A stretch of 64,000 nt of DNA from Archangium primigenium. Its GTDB lineage: Bacteria > Myxococcota > Myxococcia > Myxococcales > Myxococcaceae. Each line of letters opens with the position of its first letter. Positions within the stretch are counted from its first letter, which is position 1. Below are positions 40,967 to 50,800 of this stretch, one piece after another. The stretch lies in NCBI RefSeq assembly GCF_016904885.1, contig NZ_JADWYI010000001.1:1488001-1552000 (forward strand). The letters run 5' to 3'. The notes beneath the pieces were generated by a model, which worked only from the letters and a program-made list of their open reading frames with translations, did no database searches and was not told the DNA's origin. The position numbers and the translations under genes are program-made.

Positions 40967-41758
40967 TTAGCTGAGGGTGGTGACGAGGCCGCCCTCGGCC
41001 CGGAGCACCGCCCCGTTCGTCGCGGCGGCCAGGGGGCTGGCCAGGTAGGCCACCAGGCTCGCGATCTCCTGGGGCTCGATCATCCGCTGCAGGAGCGAGG
41101 ACGCGCGGTGCTTGGCGAAGAACTCGGCCACGATCTTCTCGGCCGGGGCCTGGGGCTCGCTGGACACGCTGCGCAGGAAGTCCACGATGCCCTCGGAGTG
41201 CGTGGGGCCCGGCAGCACCGAGTTGACCGTCACCTTCGTGCCCTTGGTCAGATTGGCCAGGCCTCGCGAGATGGACAGCTGCGCCGTCTTGGTCGTCGCG
41301 TAGTGGATCATGTCCGAGGGGATGGTGAGCGCCGACTCGCTGGAGATGAAAATGACGCGGCCCCAGTCGCGCTGGAGCATGCCCGGGAAGTAGGCGCGCG
41401 CCAGCCGCACCCCGCTCATCACGTTGACCTTGAAGAAGGACAGCCAGTCCTCATCCGAGATCTCGGCGAAGGGCTTGCTCTCGTAGATGCCCAGGTTGTT
41501 CACCAGGATGTCGACCGCGCCCACTTCCTTCTGGATGAGGGCCGCGCCCTCGGCGCTCGCCGCGTCCGCGAGCACGCCCCGGATGCGCTGGCCTCCGGAG
41601 GCGCGGATGTCCGCCACCGCCTGGTCGAGCTTGGCCCGCGCGCGGCCGGTGATGAGCACCTCGGCGCCCTCCACCGCGAGCGTGCGCGCGATCTCCAGGC
41701 CGATGCCCGCCGTGGCGCTGGTGACGAGCGCGGTCTTCTGGGTCAGTTGCAGGTCCAT
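40967..41758 (-). CDS. SDR-family NAD(P)-dependent oxidoreductase
   Basis: 263 residues from ATG 41758. The Rossmann motif TSATAGIG is at about 13-20 (TGxxxGIG with the first G replaced by S). LVNNLGIY near 88 is the NNAG-equivalent. The catalytic Ser in VIFISSES and the Tyr-x3-Lys in HYATTKTAQL are near 140-157. The C-terminal part ends with GAVLRAEGGLVTTLS, the usual substrate loop end. These enzymes oxidise or reduce alcohols and ketones; the substrate cannot be read. Divergent from a LysR regulator with a T-N11-A dyad between them, so it is likely a LysR target. Confidence 0.9.
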   Translation of the reverse strand: MDLQLTQKTALVTSATAGIGLEIARTLAVEGAEVLITGRARAKLDQAVADIRASGGQRIRGVLADAASAEGAALIQKEVGAVDILVNNLGIYESKPFAEISDEDWLSFFKVNVMSGVRLARAYFPGMLQRDWGRVIFISSESALTIPSDMIHYATTKTAQLSISRGLANLTKGTKVTVNSVLPGPTHSEGIVDFLRSVSSEPQAPAEKIVAEFFAKHRASSLLQRMIEPQEIASLVAYLASPLAAATNGAVLRAEGGLVTTLS

Positions 41759-41871
41759 GTGCGTTCTCCGTTCGGGAGGGAAAGGGGCGGCGTCCGCCGT
41801 GCCGTGACGTGACGTGACTGGAATAGCCCTTGCCCGTCGGGCGGAACATCCCCAGGATGGTTGCAATCCTT

Positions 41872-41886
41872 GTGAATGGGATTCAC
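41872..41886. promoter_or_regulatory. LysR-type operator candidate (T-N11-A dyad)
   Basis: GTGAAT-GGG-ATTCAC is a perfect inverted repeat; T41873 and A41885 give the T-N11-A pattern of LysR boxes. It ends 2 nt before the LysR ATG (41889) and lies 114 nt from the SDR start, consistent with autoregulation and control of the SDR gene. Confidence 0.6.
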
Positions 41887-41888
41887 GA

Positions 41889-42797
41889 ATGACACGCATC
41901 CTCATGGAGCGTTCGGGTGAGCTGGAGGTCTTCCTGCGGGTGGTCCAGGAGGGAGGCTTCTCCGCGGCGGCCCGGAGCGTGGGCCTCACTCCCTCGGCGG
42001 TCAGCAAGCTCATCACCCGGCTGGAGAAGCGGCTCGGGGCCCGCCTCTTCATGCGCACGACCCGCGCCCTGAGCCTCACCGAGGAAGGGGAGGCCTACCA
42101 CCGGGCGGGCCAGCGCATCCTGCGGGAACTGGACGACGCCGATCAGGCCGCCGCCGCCGGCGCGGTCCGGGGCCGCCTGCACGTCAACGCGTCCATTCCG
42201 TTCGGCTCCCAGTACGTCGTGCCCGCCCTGCCGGGCTTCCTCGCGCGCTACCCCGACGTCCTCGTCGACCTGAGCTTGACCGATGACGTGGTGGACCTGC
42301 TCGCGCAGAAGACCGACGTGGCCATCCGCACCGGAGACCTGCCCGACAGCGCGCTGCTCGCGCACAAGCTCGGGCAGAGCCGGCGCGTCCTCTGTGCCTC
42401 GCCCGCCTACCTCCAGGCCCGGGGCACCCCGAGGACGCCGGACGAGTTGGGGAAACACGACTGCCTGACGTTCAACTTCCGGCGCGCGCGCAGCGGCTGG
42501 CCCTTCCGGGAGGGGGGCGGCATCGCGCCGCGGGTCGTCTCGGGCGGCGTGCAGGTGAACAACGGCGAGACGATGAAGCACCTGCTGTTGCAGGGCGTGG
42601 GCATCGGCCGCCTGGCGATGTGGCACGTGGCCGCGGAGCTCAAGGCGGGTCGGCTCGTCGCCGTGCTGGAGAAGTACAACCCGGGGGACGTGGAGCAGAT
42701 CCACGCCGTGCATGTGGGCGGCGGTCAGGTGCCCCACCGCGTGCGCGCCTTCATCCGCCACATGGTGGACGCGATGAAGGCCTCGCCGCTGCCCTAG
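41889..42797 (+). CDS. LysR-family transcriptional regulator
   Basis: 302 residues from ATG 41889 (ATG 41904 is an alternative). Winged helix-turn-helix at about 8-65: FLRVVQEGGFSAAARSVGLTPSAVSKLITRLEKRLGA (read in pieces). The co-inducer-binding domain starts near 95 (GRLHVNASIPFGSQ) and has the typical VDLSLTDDVVDLLAQKTDVAIRTG. This type is close to the CrgA/PbaR-like LysR group. It is divergent from the SDR gene, the usual arrangement for a regulator and its target. Confidence 0.9.
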   Translation: MTRILMERSGELEVFLRVVQEGGFSAAARSVGLTPSAVSKLITRLEKRLGARLFMRTTRALSLTEEGEAYHRAGQRILRELDDADQAAAAGAVRGRLHVNASIPFGSQYVVPALPGFLARYPDVLVDLSLTDDVVDLLAQKTDVAIRTGDLPDSALLAHKLGQSRRVLCASPAYLQARGTPRTPDELGKHDCLTFNFRRARSGWPFREGGGIAPRVVSGGVQVNNGETMKHLLLQGVGIGRLAMWHVAAELKAGRLVAVLEKYNPGDVEQIHAVHVGGGQVPHRVRAFIRHMVDAMKASPLP

Positions 42798-42884
42798 CCT
42801 GTCAGGAAGCTGGAAAAGCGAGCGTGACGGGGCGTGAAGTCCTGGGCGTGTGCCTTGTCCTGGCTACACGCCACCGCGCCGTGA

Positions 42885-42901
42885 TTATGCCATGGGCATA
42901 A
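42885..42901. repeat. Inverted repeat before the oxygenase operon
   Basis: TTATGCC-ATG-GGCATAA is a perfect 7-nt dyad in the 143-nt gap before the MpaB-like gene, 40 nt ahead of its start. The flanking TTTGACC stretch is AT-rich compared with the window; it may be an operator overlapping the promoter. Confidence 0.5.
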
Positions 42902-42940
42902 ATTTGACCTTTCCCTGAAGAAAATGGTGTTCTTTGTTGC

Positions 42941-44116
42941 ATGATGAACACACGCTGGACAGATGGGCTTCTCGACCAGATGAGGACAGAGGGGGACCCT
43001 CACGCCGACGCAGTCTACGCCCAGATCCTCGAGAATACCGAGGGGCAGGAGCTCAACCAGCTCTTCAGGACGCTGGCCAACAATCAGGAAGTCCCCCCGG
43101 CCACGACCTTCGCGCCCTTCAATCAGTACTTCGACGAGACCCATGACGTGCCGCAGGACCCTTCCGTGCTGGCGCGCCTCCAGCGGGGCCAGGACGCGTT
43201 CATGCGCCGCGGCCAGGTGGGCGTCATCATCCTGCTGACGAAGGGCCTGCCCACCGGCTACTGCATGCCGTGCCTCACCCAGGTACTGATGATGTCGGAG
43301 GCGCTCAAGAAGCGCCCCTTCCACCGGCTGCTCGGCGTGGCCCAACTCCTGCTCAATGTCTGCTCACCGGGGAGCTTCAAGCCCAAAGGCGCCGCCGTCA
43401 TCACCGCGCAGAAGGTGCGTCTGCTGCACGCGGGCCTGCGTCGTATCGCGGACCAGGTCATACCGGACTACCGCCCTCGCTACGGCGTCGCCGTGAATCA
43501 GGAGGATCTCCTGGCGACGCTGATGGGCTTCTCCCTGCTGGTCATTCAGGGCTTCCGCCAACTCGGCGCTGGGCTCAGTTCTCAGGAGGAGGAGGACTAC
43601 CTCTACCTCTGGAACCAGTACGGCCTCGTCATGGGCATCAAGCCGGAGTACCTGCCCACGGACGTCGAGGACGCCGAGGCCTTCTTCGAGGCCTATGAGC
43701 GGCGCCATGCCGCCCCGCCGGAGCAGAATCCGGACGGTGTCGAACTCGCTCGAGCGCACCTGGACATGTTCACGCGGCTGATGGGCGCCTGGGGCCACCT
43801 GCTGGGCAACGACATCGTCCCGCTCATGTACCTCAACCACCTCATGGGACCCGAGCGCTGCGAGCGCCTGACCTACCCCATGGTTGAGGGACACGAAGTG
43901 CTCAAGCTCCTCCTGCACCGGCTCCCGCCGAATCCCCTTCGGCACCTCATCGTGCTCGGCCAGCTCGACCGCATCGTGCACGAGCAACTCGCCGAGGACA
44001 TCGTCCAGAAGCTCATCAGCGACAACTACAGCGGCCGCCCAAGCTTCTGGATGCCCATGGACCTGGACAATCTGCGCTCGCTGGTCAACGCCGCGGCCGT
44101 CCTGGCCAAGGCGTAG
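42941..44116 (+). CDS. MpaB/Lcp-type heme oxygenase (DUF2236 family)
   Basis: 391 residues. No good Shine-Dalgarno precedes ATG 42941 or the adjacent ATG 42944. The DUF2236 core is clear: AQKVRLLHAGLRR with the expected heme-ligand His163, then YGVAVNQEDLLATLMGFS and VIQGFRQLGAGLSSQEEEDYLYLWNQYGLVMGI. Two cysteines near 108-111 (CMPC) could bind metal or form a disulfide. Relatives are the rubber oxygenase Lcp, which cleaves polyisoprene, and fungal MpaB', which cleaves a farnesyl chain. I infer oxidative cleavage of an isoprenoid side chain. First of three closely packed genes; GC content slightly lower than in surrounding genes. Confidence 0.87.
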   Translation: MMNTRWTDGLLDQMRTEGDPHADAVYAQILENTEGQELNQLFRTLANNQEVPPATTFAPFNQYFDETHDVPQDPSVLARLQRGQDAFMRRGQVGVIILLTKGLPTGYCMPCLTQVLMMSEALKKRPFHRLLGVAQLLLNVCSPGSFKPKGAAVITAQKVRLLHAGLRRIADQVIPDYRPRYGVAVNQEDLLATLMGFSLLVIQGFRQLGAGLSSQEEEDYLYLWNQYGLVMGIKPEYLPTDVEDAEAFFEAYERRHAAPPEQNPDGVELARAHLDMFTRLMGAWGHLLGNDIVPLMYLNHLMGPERCERLTYPMVEGHEVLKLLLHRLPPNPLRHLIVLGQLDRIVHEQLAEDIVQKLISDNYSGRPSFWMPMDLDNLRSLVNAAAVLAKA

Positions 44117-44153
44117 GGCGGACACGGACCGCGTTCCAACAGAGATACCTGCC

Positions 44154-44843
44154 ATGCTCGAGCACATCCTCAATCTCAAGGACTACACCCCCACCGAGTT
44201 GTTCTTCTTCGTCGGAGGCTGCTCCCTCTGGGTGGTCGTCTACATCATCTACATCCGAAACCTCGCGCGCCTGAAGTTCGCCGAGGCACCCCTCTTCGGT
44301 ACCTGCGCGAACTTCGGTTGGGAATTCACCTGGGGAATGCTCTGCAAGACCGACATGGGCTTGCTCTTGCAGTGGTGTTACCGGATCTGGTTCTTGCTCG
44401 ACCTCTACATCTTCTCCAGGGTGGTCCGCTTCGGAAAGGACCAGGTCCAGACGGCGGCGGTGCGCAGGTATTACGTCCCCGTCATGCTGGCCACTGCGGT
44501 CGCCTGGGCCGTGGGGGTCTACTGCATGGTGAAGTCAGGGCTCGACACCCCCATCGGTGCGACCTCGGCGTACCTCAACAATCTCGCGCTCTCCGTTACG
44601 TACCTGTTGGTCATGCTCCGGCGCGAGAGCGTCGCGGGGTACTCCCTCACCGTGGCGTTTTGCAAGATGATCGGGACGGGGATGAACACCGTCTTCATGA
44701 ACATCCACGCCGCCTACGCGCACAACTACTTCCTCCATTTCATCTCGATCCTCACCACCAGCATCGACTGCCTGTACATCTACGCCCTGTGGAGACGGAT
44801 GCGCGTCCCCAGTGTGGCGCTCGGTGCGGAGACAGCGACGTAG
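44154..44843 (+). CDS. Seven-TM protein resembling transmembrane terpene cyclases (PaxB/Pyr4 type)
   Basis: 229 residues from ATG 44154, almost entirely hydrophobic with about seven TM helices; the size fits the 230-245 residue Pyr4/PaxB/AtmB cyclases. Two acidic positions match that family's catalytic pair (Glu63 and Asp218 in Pyr4): Glu57 in CANFGWEFTWG and Asp205 in LTTSIDCLYIYAL. Pyr4-type enzymes protonate an epoxide or double bond to cyclise a prenyl chain of meroterpenoids in the membrane. The family call rests on length, topology and these two motifs. A different small 7-TM family remains possible. It begins 37 nt after the oxygenase stop and ends 3 nt before the hybrid kinase. Confidence 0.55.
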   Translation: MLEHILNLKDYTPTELFFFVGGCSLWVVVYIIYIRNLARLKFAEAPLFGTCANFGWEFTWGMLCKTDMGLLLQWCYRIWFLLDLYIFSRVVRFGKDQVQTAAVRRYYVPVMLATAVAWAVGVYCMVKSGLDTPIGATSAYLNNLALSVTYLLVMLRRESVAGYSLTVAFCKMIGTGMNTVFMNIHAAYAHNYFLHFISILTTSIDCLYIYALWRRMRVPSVALGAETAT

Positions 44844-44846
44844 GCC

Positions 44847-47800
44847 ATGGCTCAAAGGGCACTCTCCAACTGGGACACGCTGACATCGGCCGGGTTTGTC
44901 GCGTTGGAGTACCTGTCCGGAGATGAATCGAGCGCGCTGCTGCGCGCCCGCCGGCAGGGTTCTGACACGCCCGCGCTGCTCCAAGTGCTGTGCGCCGAGT
45001 CGCCCTCGGAGGAAGAGCGCGAGCGCCTCCAATACGACTTCGAGCTTTCGTGCATCCTCGCGGGTCAGCACGTCCTCCAGCCACTCGAGCGCCTGGCGGG
45101 TGGACGGGCCATCCTCTACGGGTCCGTTGAAGGAGTGCCGCTCCACGCCTTCGCGAGGACGGCCAGCGCGGACCTCGCCGCGCTCCTCCGTGTCGCGCTC
45201 TCCTTGGTGGACGCACTCGCCGCCATCCATGCGCGGGGATTCATCCATTGTCGCCTGGAGCCGCGCCACGTGCTCGTCGCGCCCGCGACCTCGGCGGTGA
45301 AGCTCGTGGGCTTTGGCGCCGCTTTGCGCCTGTCGCAAGAGACTCCCTCGCCGGACGCGACCGGGTTGAGGGGTACGCTCACCTACATCGCGCCGGAGCA
45401 GACCGGCAGGATGAACCGGAGCGTCGACCATCGCAGCGACTTCTACTCGCTGGGAGTGCTCCTCTACGAGCTCTTCGTCGGCGAGCCGCCATTCGTCGCG
45501 CGGGATCCGTTGGAACTCGTGCATGCGCACTTTGCGCGCCGTCCGCGGCCCCCGCACGAGGTGGCGCAGAGCGTGCCGCTCGCCCTGTCCAGCGTCGTGC
45601 TCAAGCTGCTCGCCAAGGACGCCGAGGAGCGCTACCAGAGTCACCTCGGCCTGCGCGCGGACCTCTCCTCCTGCCTCGCGGCGCTCACGGGGGGCGAGCC
45701 CCTCCGTGACTTCACCCCAGGCCTCCAGGATGTCGTGGCGCGCTTCCACATCCCACAGCGGCTCTATGGCCGGGAGCGCGAAGTGGAGGTGTTGCTCGCC
45801 GCGTGCGAGCGCGTGGGGTCGGGGACCACCGAGGTCGTCTCTGTCGCGGGGTATGCGGGAATCGGCAAGTCGGCGCTGGTGCGCGAACTGCGTCGGCCTG
45901 TCGCGGCGCGGGGCGGCTATTTCGTTAGTGGCAAGTTCGATCAGCTCCGTCGTGGCACCCCGTACTCGGCGCTCCTCGAGGCGCTCCGAGACCTCACCCG
46001 ACAGGTGCTCACGGAGCACGAGGATGCGCTCGCTGCATGGCGCGCATGCCTGCACGACGCGATCGGCGACAGTGGACGCTTGCTGACGGACATCGCGCCG
46101 GAGGTGGAAGCACTCCTCGGGCTGCAGCCTCCCGTCCAGAACCAGCCCCCCGTGGAGGCGCAAAACCGTTTCAACCGCGTGCTCGGAGCATTCATTGGCG
46201 CGTTCTGCCGTCCCGGGCGCCCGCTCGCGCTCTTCTTGGACGATCTGCAATGGGCCGATGCGGCGTCGCTCGACTTCCTCGAGCAGTTCATCGCGCAGCG
46301 CCACACCCATAACCTGCTCCTTGTCGCGGCTTTCCGCGACAATGAGGTCGACGCCGCTCACCCACTGGCGGGCGTGTTCGAGACGTTCCGCGACGCGGGC
46401 GTCCCGCTTCTGCGGGTGGAACTCGCGCCGCTTGATATGGCGCCGGTGACGCGGCTCGTCGCCGACACGGTCCACGCGGTCCCCGAGCAGTGCGCCGAGC
46501 TGGCCGAGTTGGCACAGGCGAAGACGGGCGGCAATCCCTTCTTCGTCATCGAGTTCCTGAAGACGCTGCATCAGGAGGGTGCGCTCACCTTCGACGCCGT
46601 CGCGGGCCGCTTCCGGTGGGACCTTGCCGCCATCGGTGCCATGCAGGTGACCGACAATGTGGTCGACCTGGTGTGCCGCAGAATGGCCCGCCTCTCAGAG
46701 GCGACACGTGAGGTGCTCAAGCAAGCCGCGTGCATCGACAACACGTTCGACCTGGAGACGCTCGGCATCGCCTGTTCCCGGCTTCCGGCCGAACTGCTCC
46801 CGGCGCTCCGGGAGGCGGTGGAGGCGGGTCTCCTGCAGTCCGTGGGTAATTCCTTCCCCTCCGTTTCTGAGGGCGCCAACCTGGGGGCCGCGCGGTACCA
46901 GTTCCTGCATGACCGTGTCCAGCAGGCGGCCTACTCGCTCATCCCCGAGGAAGCTCGCGCGGCCACTCACCTGCGCATCGGGCGGCGACTGCGTGGTGGA
47001 CAGGCCGATGACGCGTTCGGCGAGCGACTTTTCGACGTCGTGGACCACCTCGACCGAGGCCGGGCGCTCATCATCGACTCAGAAGAGCGCCTTGGCCTCG
47101 TGCGCCTCAACCTGCACGCGGGACTCAAGGCCAAGGCCTCGGTCGCCTTCGCGCCGGCATACCGCTATCTGGACGTCGGTCTCGAACTGCTCGGTGCGCG
47201 GCGCTGGGAACATCCCGAGCTCGCGGCGGTGCTCCTCCAAGAGCGGGGCGAGTGCGGCGCCCTGACCGCCCAGTTCGCCCAGGCTGAATGCGACTTCGAT
47301 GAACTCCTCGCACATGTGCGCCTGCCCCTGGAGCGCGCACGTGTCTACGATGCCAAACTCCGGATGCATGTGCGTCACGGCCAGATGGAGCAGGCGGTCA
47401 GCGCGGGGCTCGCGGCGCTCAAGTTCCTCGGCGTGCACCTCGTTCCGAAGCCCACGATGGCGGCTGTCTCCGCGGAGATGCTGAAGGTCCGGTGGCTGAT
47501 GCGCAAGACGCGCATCCAGGAGTTGCCCGAACTCGGTACCATCACTCGGCCCGAGTCGGCGCTCACGCTGCGCGTGATGCTCACAATGAGCACCCCTGCC
47601 TACTACTCCAGCCAGAACCTGCTCGCGCTCGTGATCTTGAAGGGCATGGGGATCACTCTTCGGCACGGCAACTCGGTGGACAGCTGCGGCCTCTACGGGC
47701 CCTTCGGCCTTCTTCTTGTCGAGGGATTTGGCGCCTACGAGGATGGCTATGAGCTTGGACAGGCGAGCATTCGTCTCGCCGAGTCGATGGGCAGTACCCT

Positions 47801-50198
47801 GGCTTTGGGGCGCGCGCAGTTCTCGGCTGCGGCTACGCTGCACCACTGGCGCGCGCCGCTTCGTGAGAACGTCACGCTCCTGAACGCCGCCTGTCGCAAC
47901 TGCCTGGACGTGGGCGATCAGTCCTACGCGACCTGGTGCTACCAGTTTCTCACCAGCATCCGCTTCTCGCTCGGAGACTCACTCGAAGAACTCCGCAAAG
48001 TCATCGGTGATTGGATGAACACCGTGCGCCGGTGGGGGTGGAACGAGTATGCCCTCACCCTGGCCGCGTACATCGGCTTCTTGCGGTGCTTGATGGGCGA
48101 GTCTCCAATGTCAACGCGCTTCGAGGGAGACGGCTTCGACGAAGATGCCTACCGCATCAACCGCGAAGCGCCCCATAACAGCGTTTTGCGCGCCTTCTAC
48201 CCGCTCTTGAAGTTGCAGGCGTGCTACCTGGCTGATGACCGCGAAGGCGCGCTTGCCTCCGCTCATGACGCCGTCGAGACCCAGGGTGGCGTTCTCGGCC
48301 AGTACGTCGTTGCGGATTATCACTTCTACGCGGCCCTCACGCGCGCCGGGCTCCTCGTCGACGCGCGTGGCACCGAGCGTGTCGAGCTGCGCATCGCCAT
48401 TGAAAAGCACCTCTTCAAGCTGCGTGGCTGGGTGAAGGGCTGCCCCGAGAACTTCCTCCACAAGCAGGAACTCGTCGAAGCGGAGCTGGCGCGCGCGCTC
48501 GGCAAGCCGGATCGGGCCGCCACGATGTACGAGCGCGCCCAGCGCTCCGCGCGCGCGGCGGGCTTCCCTCACATTGAGGCGCTCGCCCACGAACTCGCGG
48601 GTCGCTTTCACCTCGCCGCTGGACGTGAGCGCATCGCCGCCGACCACCTGCACAGCGCGCGTGACGGCTACGCGCGCTGGGGCGCACGGGCGAAAGTGCG
48701 GGCACTCGAAATCGCTCACCCTGCCGTCTTTCCGGCGGAGTCCTCGGGTGCGACGGTGCGGCGCGATCCGAGCGCCCAGGCGCACCTCGCCTCCACGGAG
48801 GCGCTTGACCTCGCCGCGGTCACCCGGGCCGCGCAGGCCATCTCCGGTGAGATCCAGCTTGGCAACCTCCTCCAGAACCTCATGCGGCTGGTCGTGGAGA
48901 GCGCGGGCGCCGAGCGGGCCTTTCTCCTCCTGCCCAAGGCCCACGCGCTGGTCATCGAGGCCGCGATCGACGGCGACACGGTGACCATCCAGCCCCAGAC
49001 GCCGCTCGACACGCAGGAGGAACTCTCGACCGCCATCCTGCACTACGTGGCCCGCGCGCGCGCGCCGGTGGTCCTCGCGGACGCCGCCGCCGAGGGTTCT
49101 TTCACCGAGGACCCCTACGTGCGGCGCCGACGGCCCCGGTCCCTCTTGTGTGCGCCGCTGCTCAAGCAGGGCACGCTTGTGGGCGTGCTCTATCTGGAGA
49201 ACAACGCGGTGCCGGGCGCCTTCACCCCCGCGCGCCTTGAAGTGCTCCAAATGCTCTCGTCCCAAGCGGCCATCTCCATCGAGAACGCGCTCCTGTACCA
49301 GGACCTCGCTGAGCACAGCCAGACCCTGGAGACGAAGGTCACCGCCCGCACCGCCGAGCTCTCGGCCAAGAACGCCGAGCTTGGCGCCACGCTCGCGCGC
49401 TTGCGAGAGACCCAGGCGCAGCTTGTCGCGCAGGAGAAGCTCGCGTCGCTGGGCGCGCTCATGGCCGGCATCGCCCACGAGCTGAAGAACCCGCTGAACT
49501 TCATCAACAACTTCGCCGAACTCTCGACGGAGCTCGCGGACGAGCTCGCCCAGGAACTCGAGCCGGTGCGCGCGCAGCTCGGCGACGAGGCGCGGAGCGC
49601 CCTCGCAAATCTGTGCAAGAACGCCACTGCCATCCGCGTCCATGGTCAGCGCGCCGACGGCATCATCACCACCATGCTGCAGCACTCCTGGGGCGCGGGG
49701 GGTGACCGCGCCCATGCCGACCTGAACGCGTTGGTGGCGGAGACGGTGAAGCTCACGACCCTCGACCTGCGCGACCGGAGGCCGGGCCTCGACCTGACGC
49801 TCACCGAGGACTATGACCCGGCGGTGGGGATGCAGATGTTCGTCGTCAGCGAGCTCACACGGGTGTTCATCAACCTCGTCGACAACGCGCTCTACGCGAT
49901 GGCCGCGCGGCACCACACCGGGGAGCCGGGCTACCGTCCGGAACTCACCGTGCGCACGCAGCGGGTGGACGGGCGCGTCCTGGTGCGCATCCGCGACAAT
50001 GGCACCGGCATCCCCGCGGACATCGTGGAGCGGATCTTCAATCCCTTCTTCACGACCAAATCGCCGGGCGAGGGCACGGGGCTCGGCCTCTCCATCAGCT
50101 ACGACATCGTGAAGCGCCACCAGGGCGAGCTGCGCGTCGCCTCGGTGCCCGGTCAGTTCACCGAGTTCCTCATCACGCTGCCGACGCCCGCCGCTTGA
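44847..50198 (+). CDS. Giant hybrid sensor: pseudokinase, AAA ATPase, TPR-like region, GAF, histidine kinase
   Basis: 1783 residues, the trifunctional kinase/ATPase/histidine-kinase layout. Residues 1-275: a kinase fold that lacks its catalytic residues (HRDLKPxN is HCRLEPRH near 134, DFG is GFG, and the VAIK lysine seems absent), although [10 protein letters not shown] is kept. About 305-650: AAA ATPase with RLYGRE, Walker [11 protein letters not shown] near 335 and Walker [13 protein letters not shown]. About 700-1300: TPR-like helices. About 1320-1480: GAF. A coiled coil precedes HisKA ([11 protein letters not shown], His1544) and HATPase with [22 protein letters not shown]. Starts 3 nt after the 7-TM gene; no response regulator nearby. 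Its role as sensor for the oxygenase/cyclase pair is inferred. Confidence 0.9.
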   Translation: MAQRALSNWDTLTSAGFVALEYLSGDESSALLRARRQGSDTPALLQVLCAESPSEEERERLQYDFELSCILAGQHVLQPLERLAGGRAILYGSVEGVPLHAFARTASADLAALLRVALSLVDALAAIHARGFIHCRLEPRHVLVAPATSAVKLVGFGAALRLSQETPSPDATGLRGTLTYIAPEQTGRMNRSVDHRSDFYSLGVLLYELFVGEPPFVARDPLELVHAHFARRPRPPHEVAQSVPLALSSVVLKLLAKDAEERYQSHLGLRADLSSCLAALTGGEPLRDFTPGLQDVVARFHIPQRLYGREREVEVLLAACERVGSGTTEVVSVAGYAGIGKSALVRELRRPVAARGGYFVSGKFDQLRRGTPYSALLEALRDLTRQVLTEHEDALAAWRACLHDAIGDSGRLLTDIAPEVEALLGLQPPVQNQPPVEAQNRFNRVLGAFIGAFCRPGRPLALFLDDLQWADAASLDFLEQFIAQRHTHNLLLVAAFRDNEVDAAHPLAGVFETFRDAGVPLLRVELAPLDMAPVTRLVADTVHAVPEQCAELAELAQAKTGGNPFFVIEFLKTLHQEGALTFDAVAGRFRWDLAAIGAMQVTDNVVDLVCRRMARLSEATREVLKQAACIDNTFDLETLGIACSRLPAELLPALREAVEAGLLQSVGNSFPSVSEGANLGAARYQFLHDRVQQAAYSLIPEEARAATHLRIGRRLRGGQADDAFGERLFDVVDHLDRGRALIIDSEERLGLVRLNLHAGLKAKASVAFAPAYRYLDVGLELLGARRWEHPELAAVLLQERGECGALTAQFAQAECDFDELLAHVRLPLERARVYDAKLRMHVRHGQMEQAVSAGLAALKFLGVHLVPKPTMAAVSAEMLKVRWLMRKTRIQELPELGTITRPESALTLRVMLTMSTPAYYSSQNLLALVILKGMGITLRHGNSVDSCGLYGPFGLLLVEGFGAYEDGYELGQASIRLAESMGSTLALGRAQFSAAATLHHWRAPLRENVTLLNAACRNCLDVGDQSYATWCYQFLTSIRFSLGDSLEELRKVIGDWMNTVRRWGWNEYALTLAAYIGFLRCLMGESPMSTRFEGDGFDEDAYRINREAPHNSVLRAFYPLLKLQACYLADDREGALASAHDAVETQGGVLGQYVVADYHFYAALTRAGLLVDARGTERVELRIAIEKHLFKLRGWVKGCPENFLHKQELVEAELARALGKPDRAATMYERAQRSARAAGFPHIEALAHELAGRFHLAAGRERIAADHLHSARDGYARWGARAKVRALEIAHPAVFPAESSGATVRRDPSAQAHLASTEALDLAAVTRAAQAISGEIQLGNLLQNLMRLVVESAGAERAFLLLPKAHALVIEAAIDGDTVTIQPQTPLDTQEELSTAILHYVARARAPVVLADAAAEGSFTEDPYVRRRRPRSLLCAPLLKQGTLVGVLYLENNAVPGAFTPARLEVLQMLSSQAAISIENALLYQDLAEHSQTLETKVTARTAELSAKNAELGATLARLRETQAQLVAQEKLASLGALMAGIAHELKNPLNFINNFAELSTELADELAQELEPVRAQLGDEARSALANLCKNATAIRVHGQRADGIITTMLQHSWGAGGDRAHADLNALVAETVKLTTLDLRDRRPGLDLTLTEDYDPAVGMQMFVVSELTRVFINLVDNALYAMAARHHTGEPGYRPELTVRTQRVDGRVLVRIRDNGTGIPADIVERIFNPFFTTKSPGEGTGLGLSISYDIVKRHQGELRVASVPGQFTEFLITLPTPAA

Positions 50199-50217
50199 GG
50201 GAGCGCGGTCCGCGCGC

Positions 50218-50772
50218 TCAGGCCTTGGCCAGCTCCGCCTCGAGGGCCTGCTTGAAAGTGGGATCCTCGGGCGTGGTGTCCGGCGAGAAGCGGCCCACCA
50301 CCTCGCCCTCGCGGCTCACCAGGAACTTCTCGAAGTTCCAGTGCACCTCGTGCATCGCCTCGCGCTTCATGCCGTACTTCTCCATGCGCGCGCGGAACTG
50401 GCTGTGCTCGGGGAACCACGCGTCCGGCCGGGTGTGCGTCAGGTAGTGGTAGAGCGGGTGCTGGCCCGGGCCCTTCACGACAATCTTGGAGAACATGGGG
50501 AAGGCCACCCCGAAGTTCGAGCGGCAGAACTCCTGGATCTCCGCGTCGCTGCCCGGCTCCTGCGCGCCGAACTCGTTGGCGGGAAAGCCCATCACCACCA
50601 GCCCCTGGCCCTGGTACTGCTCGTGCAGCTTCTCCAGGCCCTCGTACTGGGGCGTCAGGCCGCACTTGGACGCCACGTTGACGAGCAGGAGCACCTTGCC
50701 CTTCCAGGCGCCCAGCGTGGTCTCCGAGCCGTCGATGCGCTTGAGCGGCAGGTTCTCGATGTTCTTGTCCAT
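50218..50772 (-). CDS. Glutathione peroxidase family (thiol peroxidase)
   Basis: 184 residues. Hallmarks: NVASKCGLTPQYEGL with the peroxidatic Cys37 (Cys, not selenocysteine), VMGFPANEFGAQEPGSD near 60-75 with the Gln, and WNFEKFLVSREG near 145 with the Trp and Asn of the active site. No signal peptide. It reduces hydrogen and organic peroxides, probably with thioredoxin. It lies 28 nt after the DUF6986 gene stop and may be the last gene of the purine operon, where H2O2 is a by-product if a flavin oxygenase is leaky; that link is inference. Confidence 0.93.
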   Translation of the reverse strand: MDKNIENLPLKRIDGSETTLGAWKGKVLLLVNVASKCGLTPQYEGLEKLHEQYQGQGLVVMGFPANEFGAQEPGSDAEIQEFCRSNFGVAFPMFSKIVVKGPGQHPLYHYLTHTRPDAWFPEHSQFRARMEKYGMKREAMHEVHWNFEKFLVSREGEVVGRFSPDTTPEDPTFKQALEAELAKA

Positions 50773-50800
50773 GGGGGTTCTCCAGGGGAGGGGAAAGGGG

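Noticed and set aside
42924-42941. Sigma-54-like TGG...TTGCA just before the MpaB-like gene
   Set aside because: GG to GC distance is 11 nt instead of 10, and the start would fall inside the coding region.
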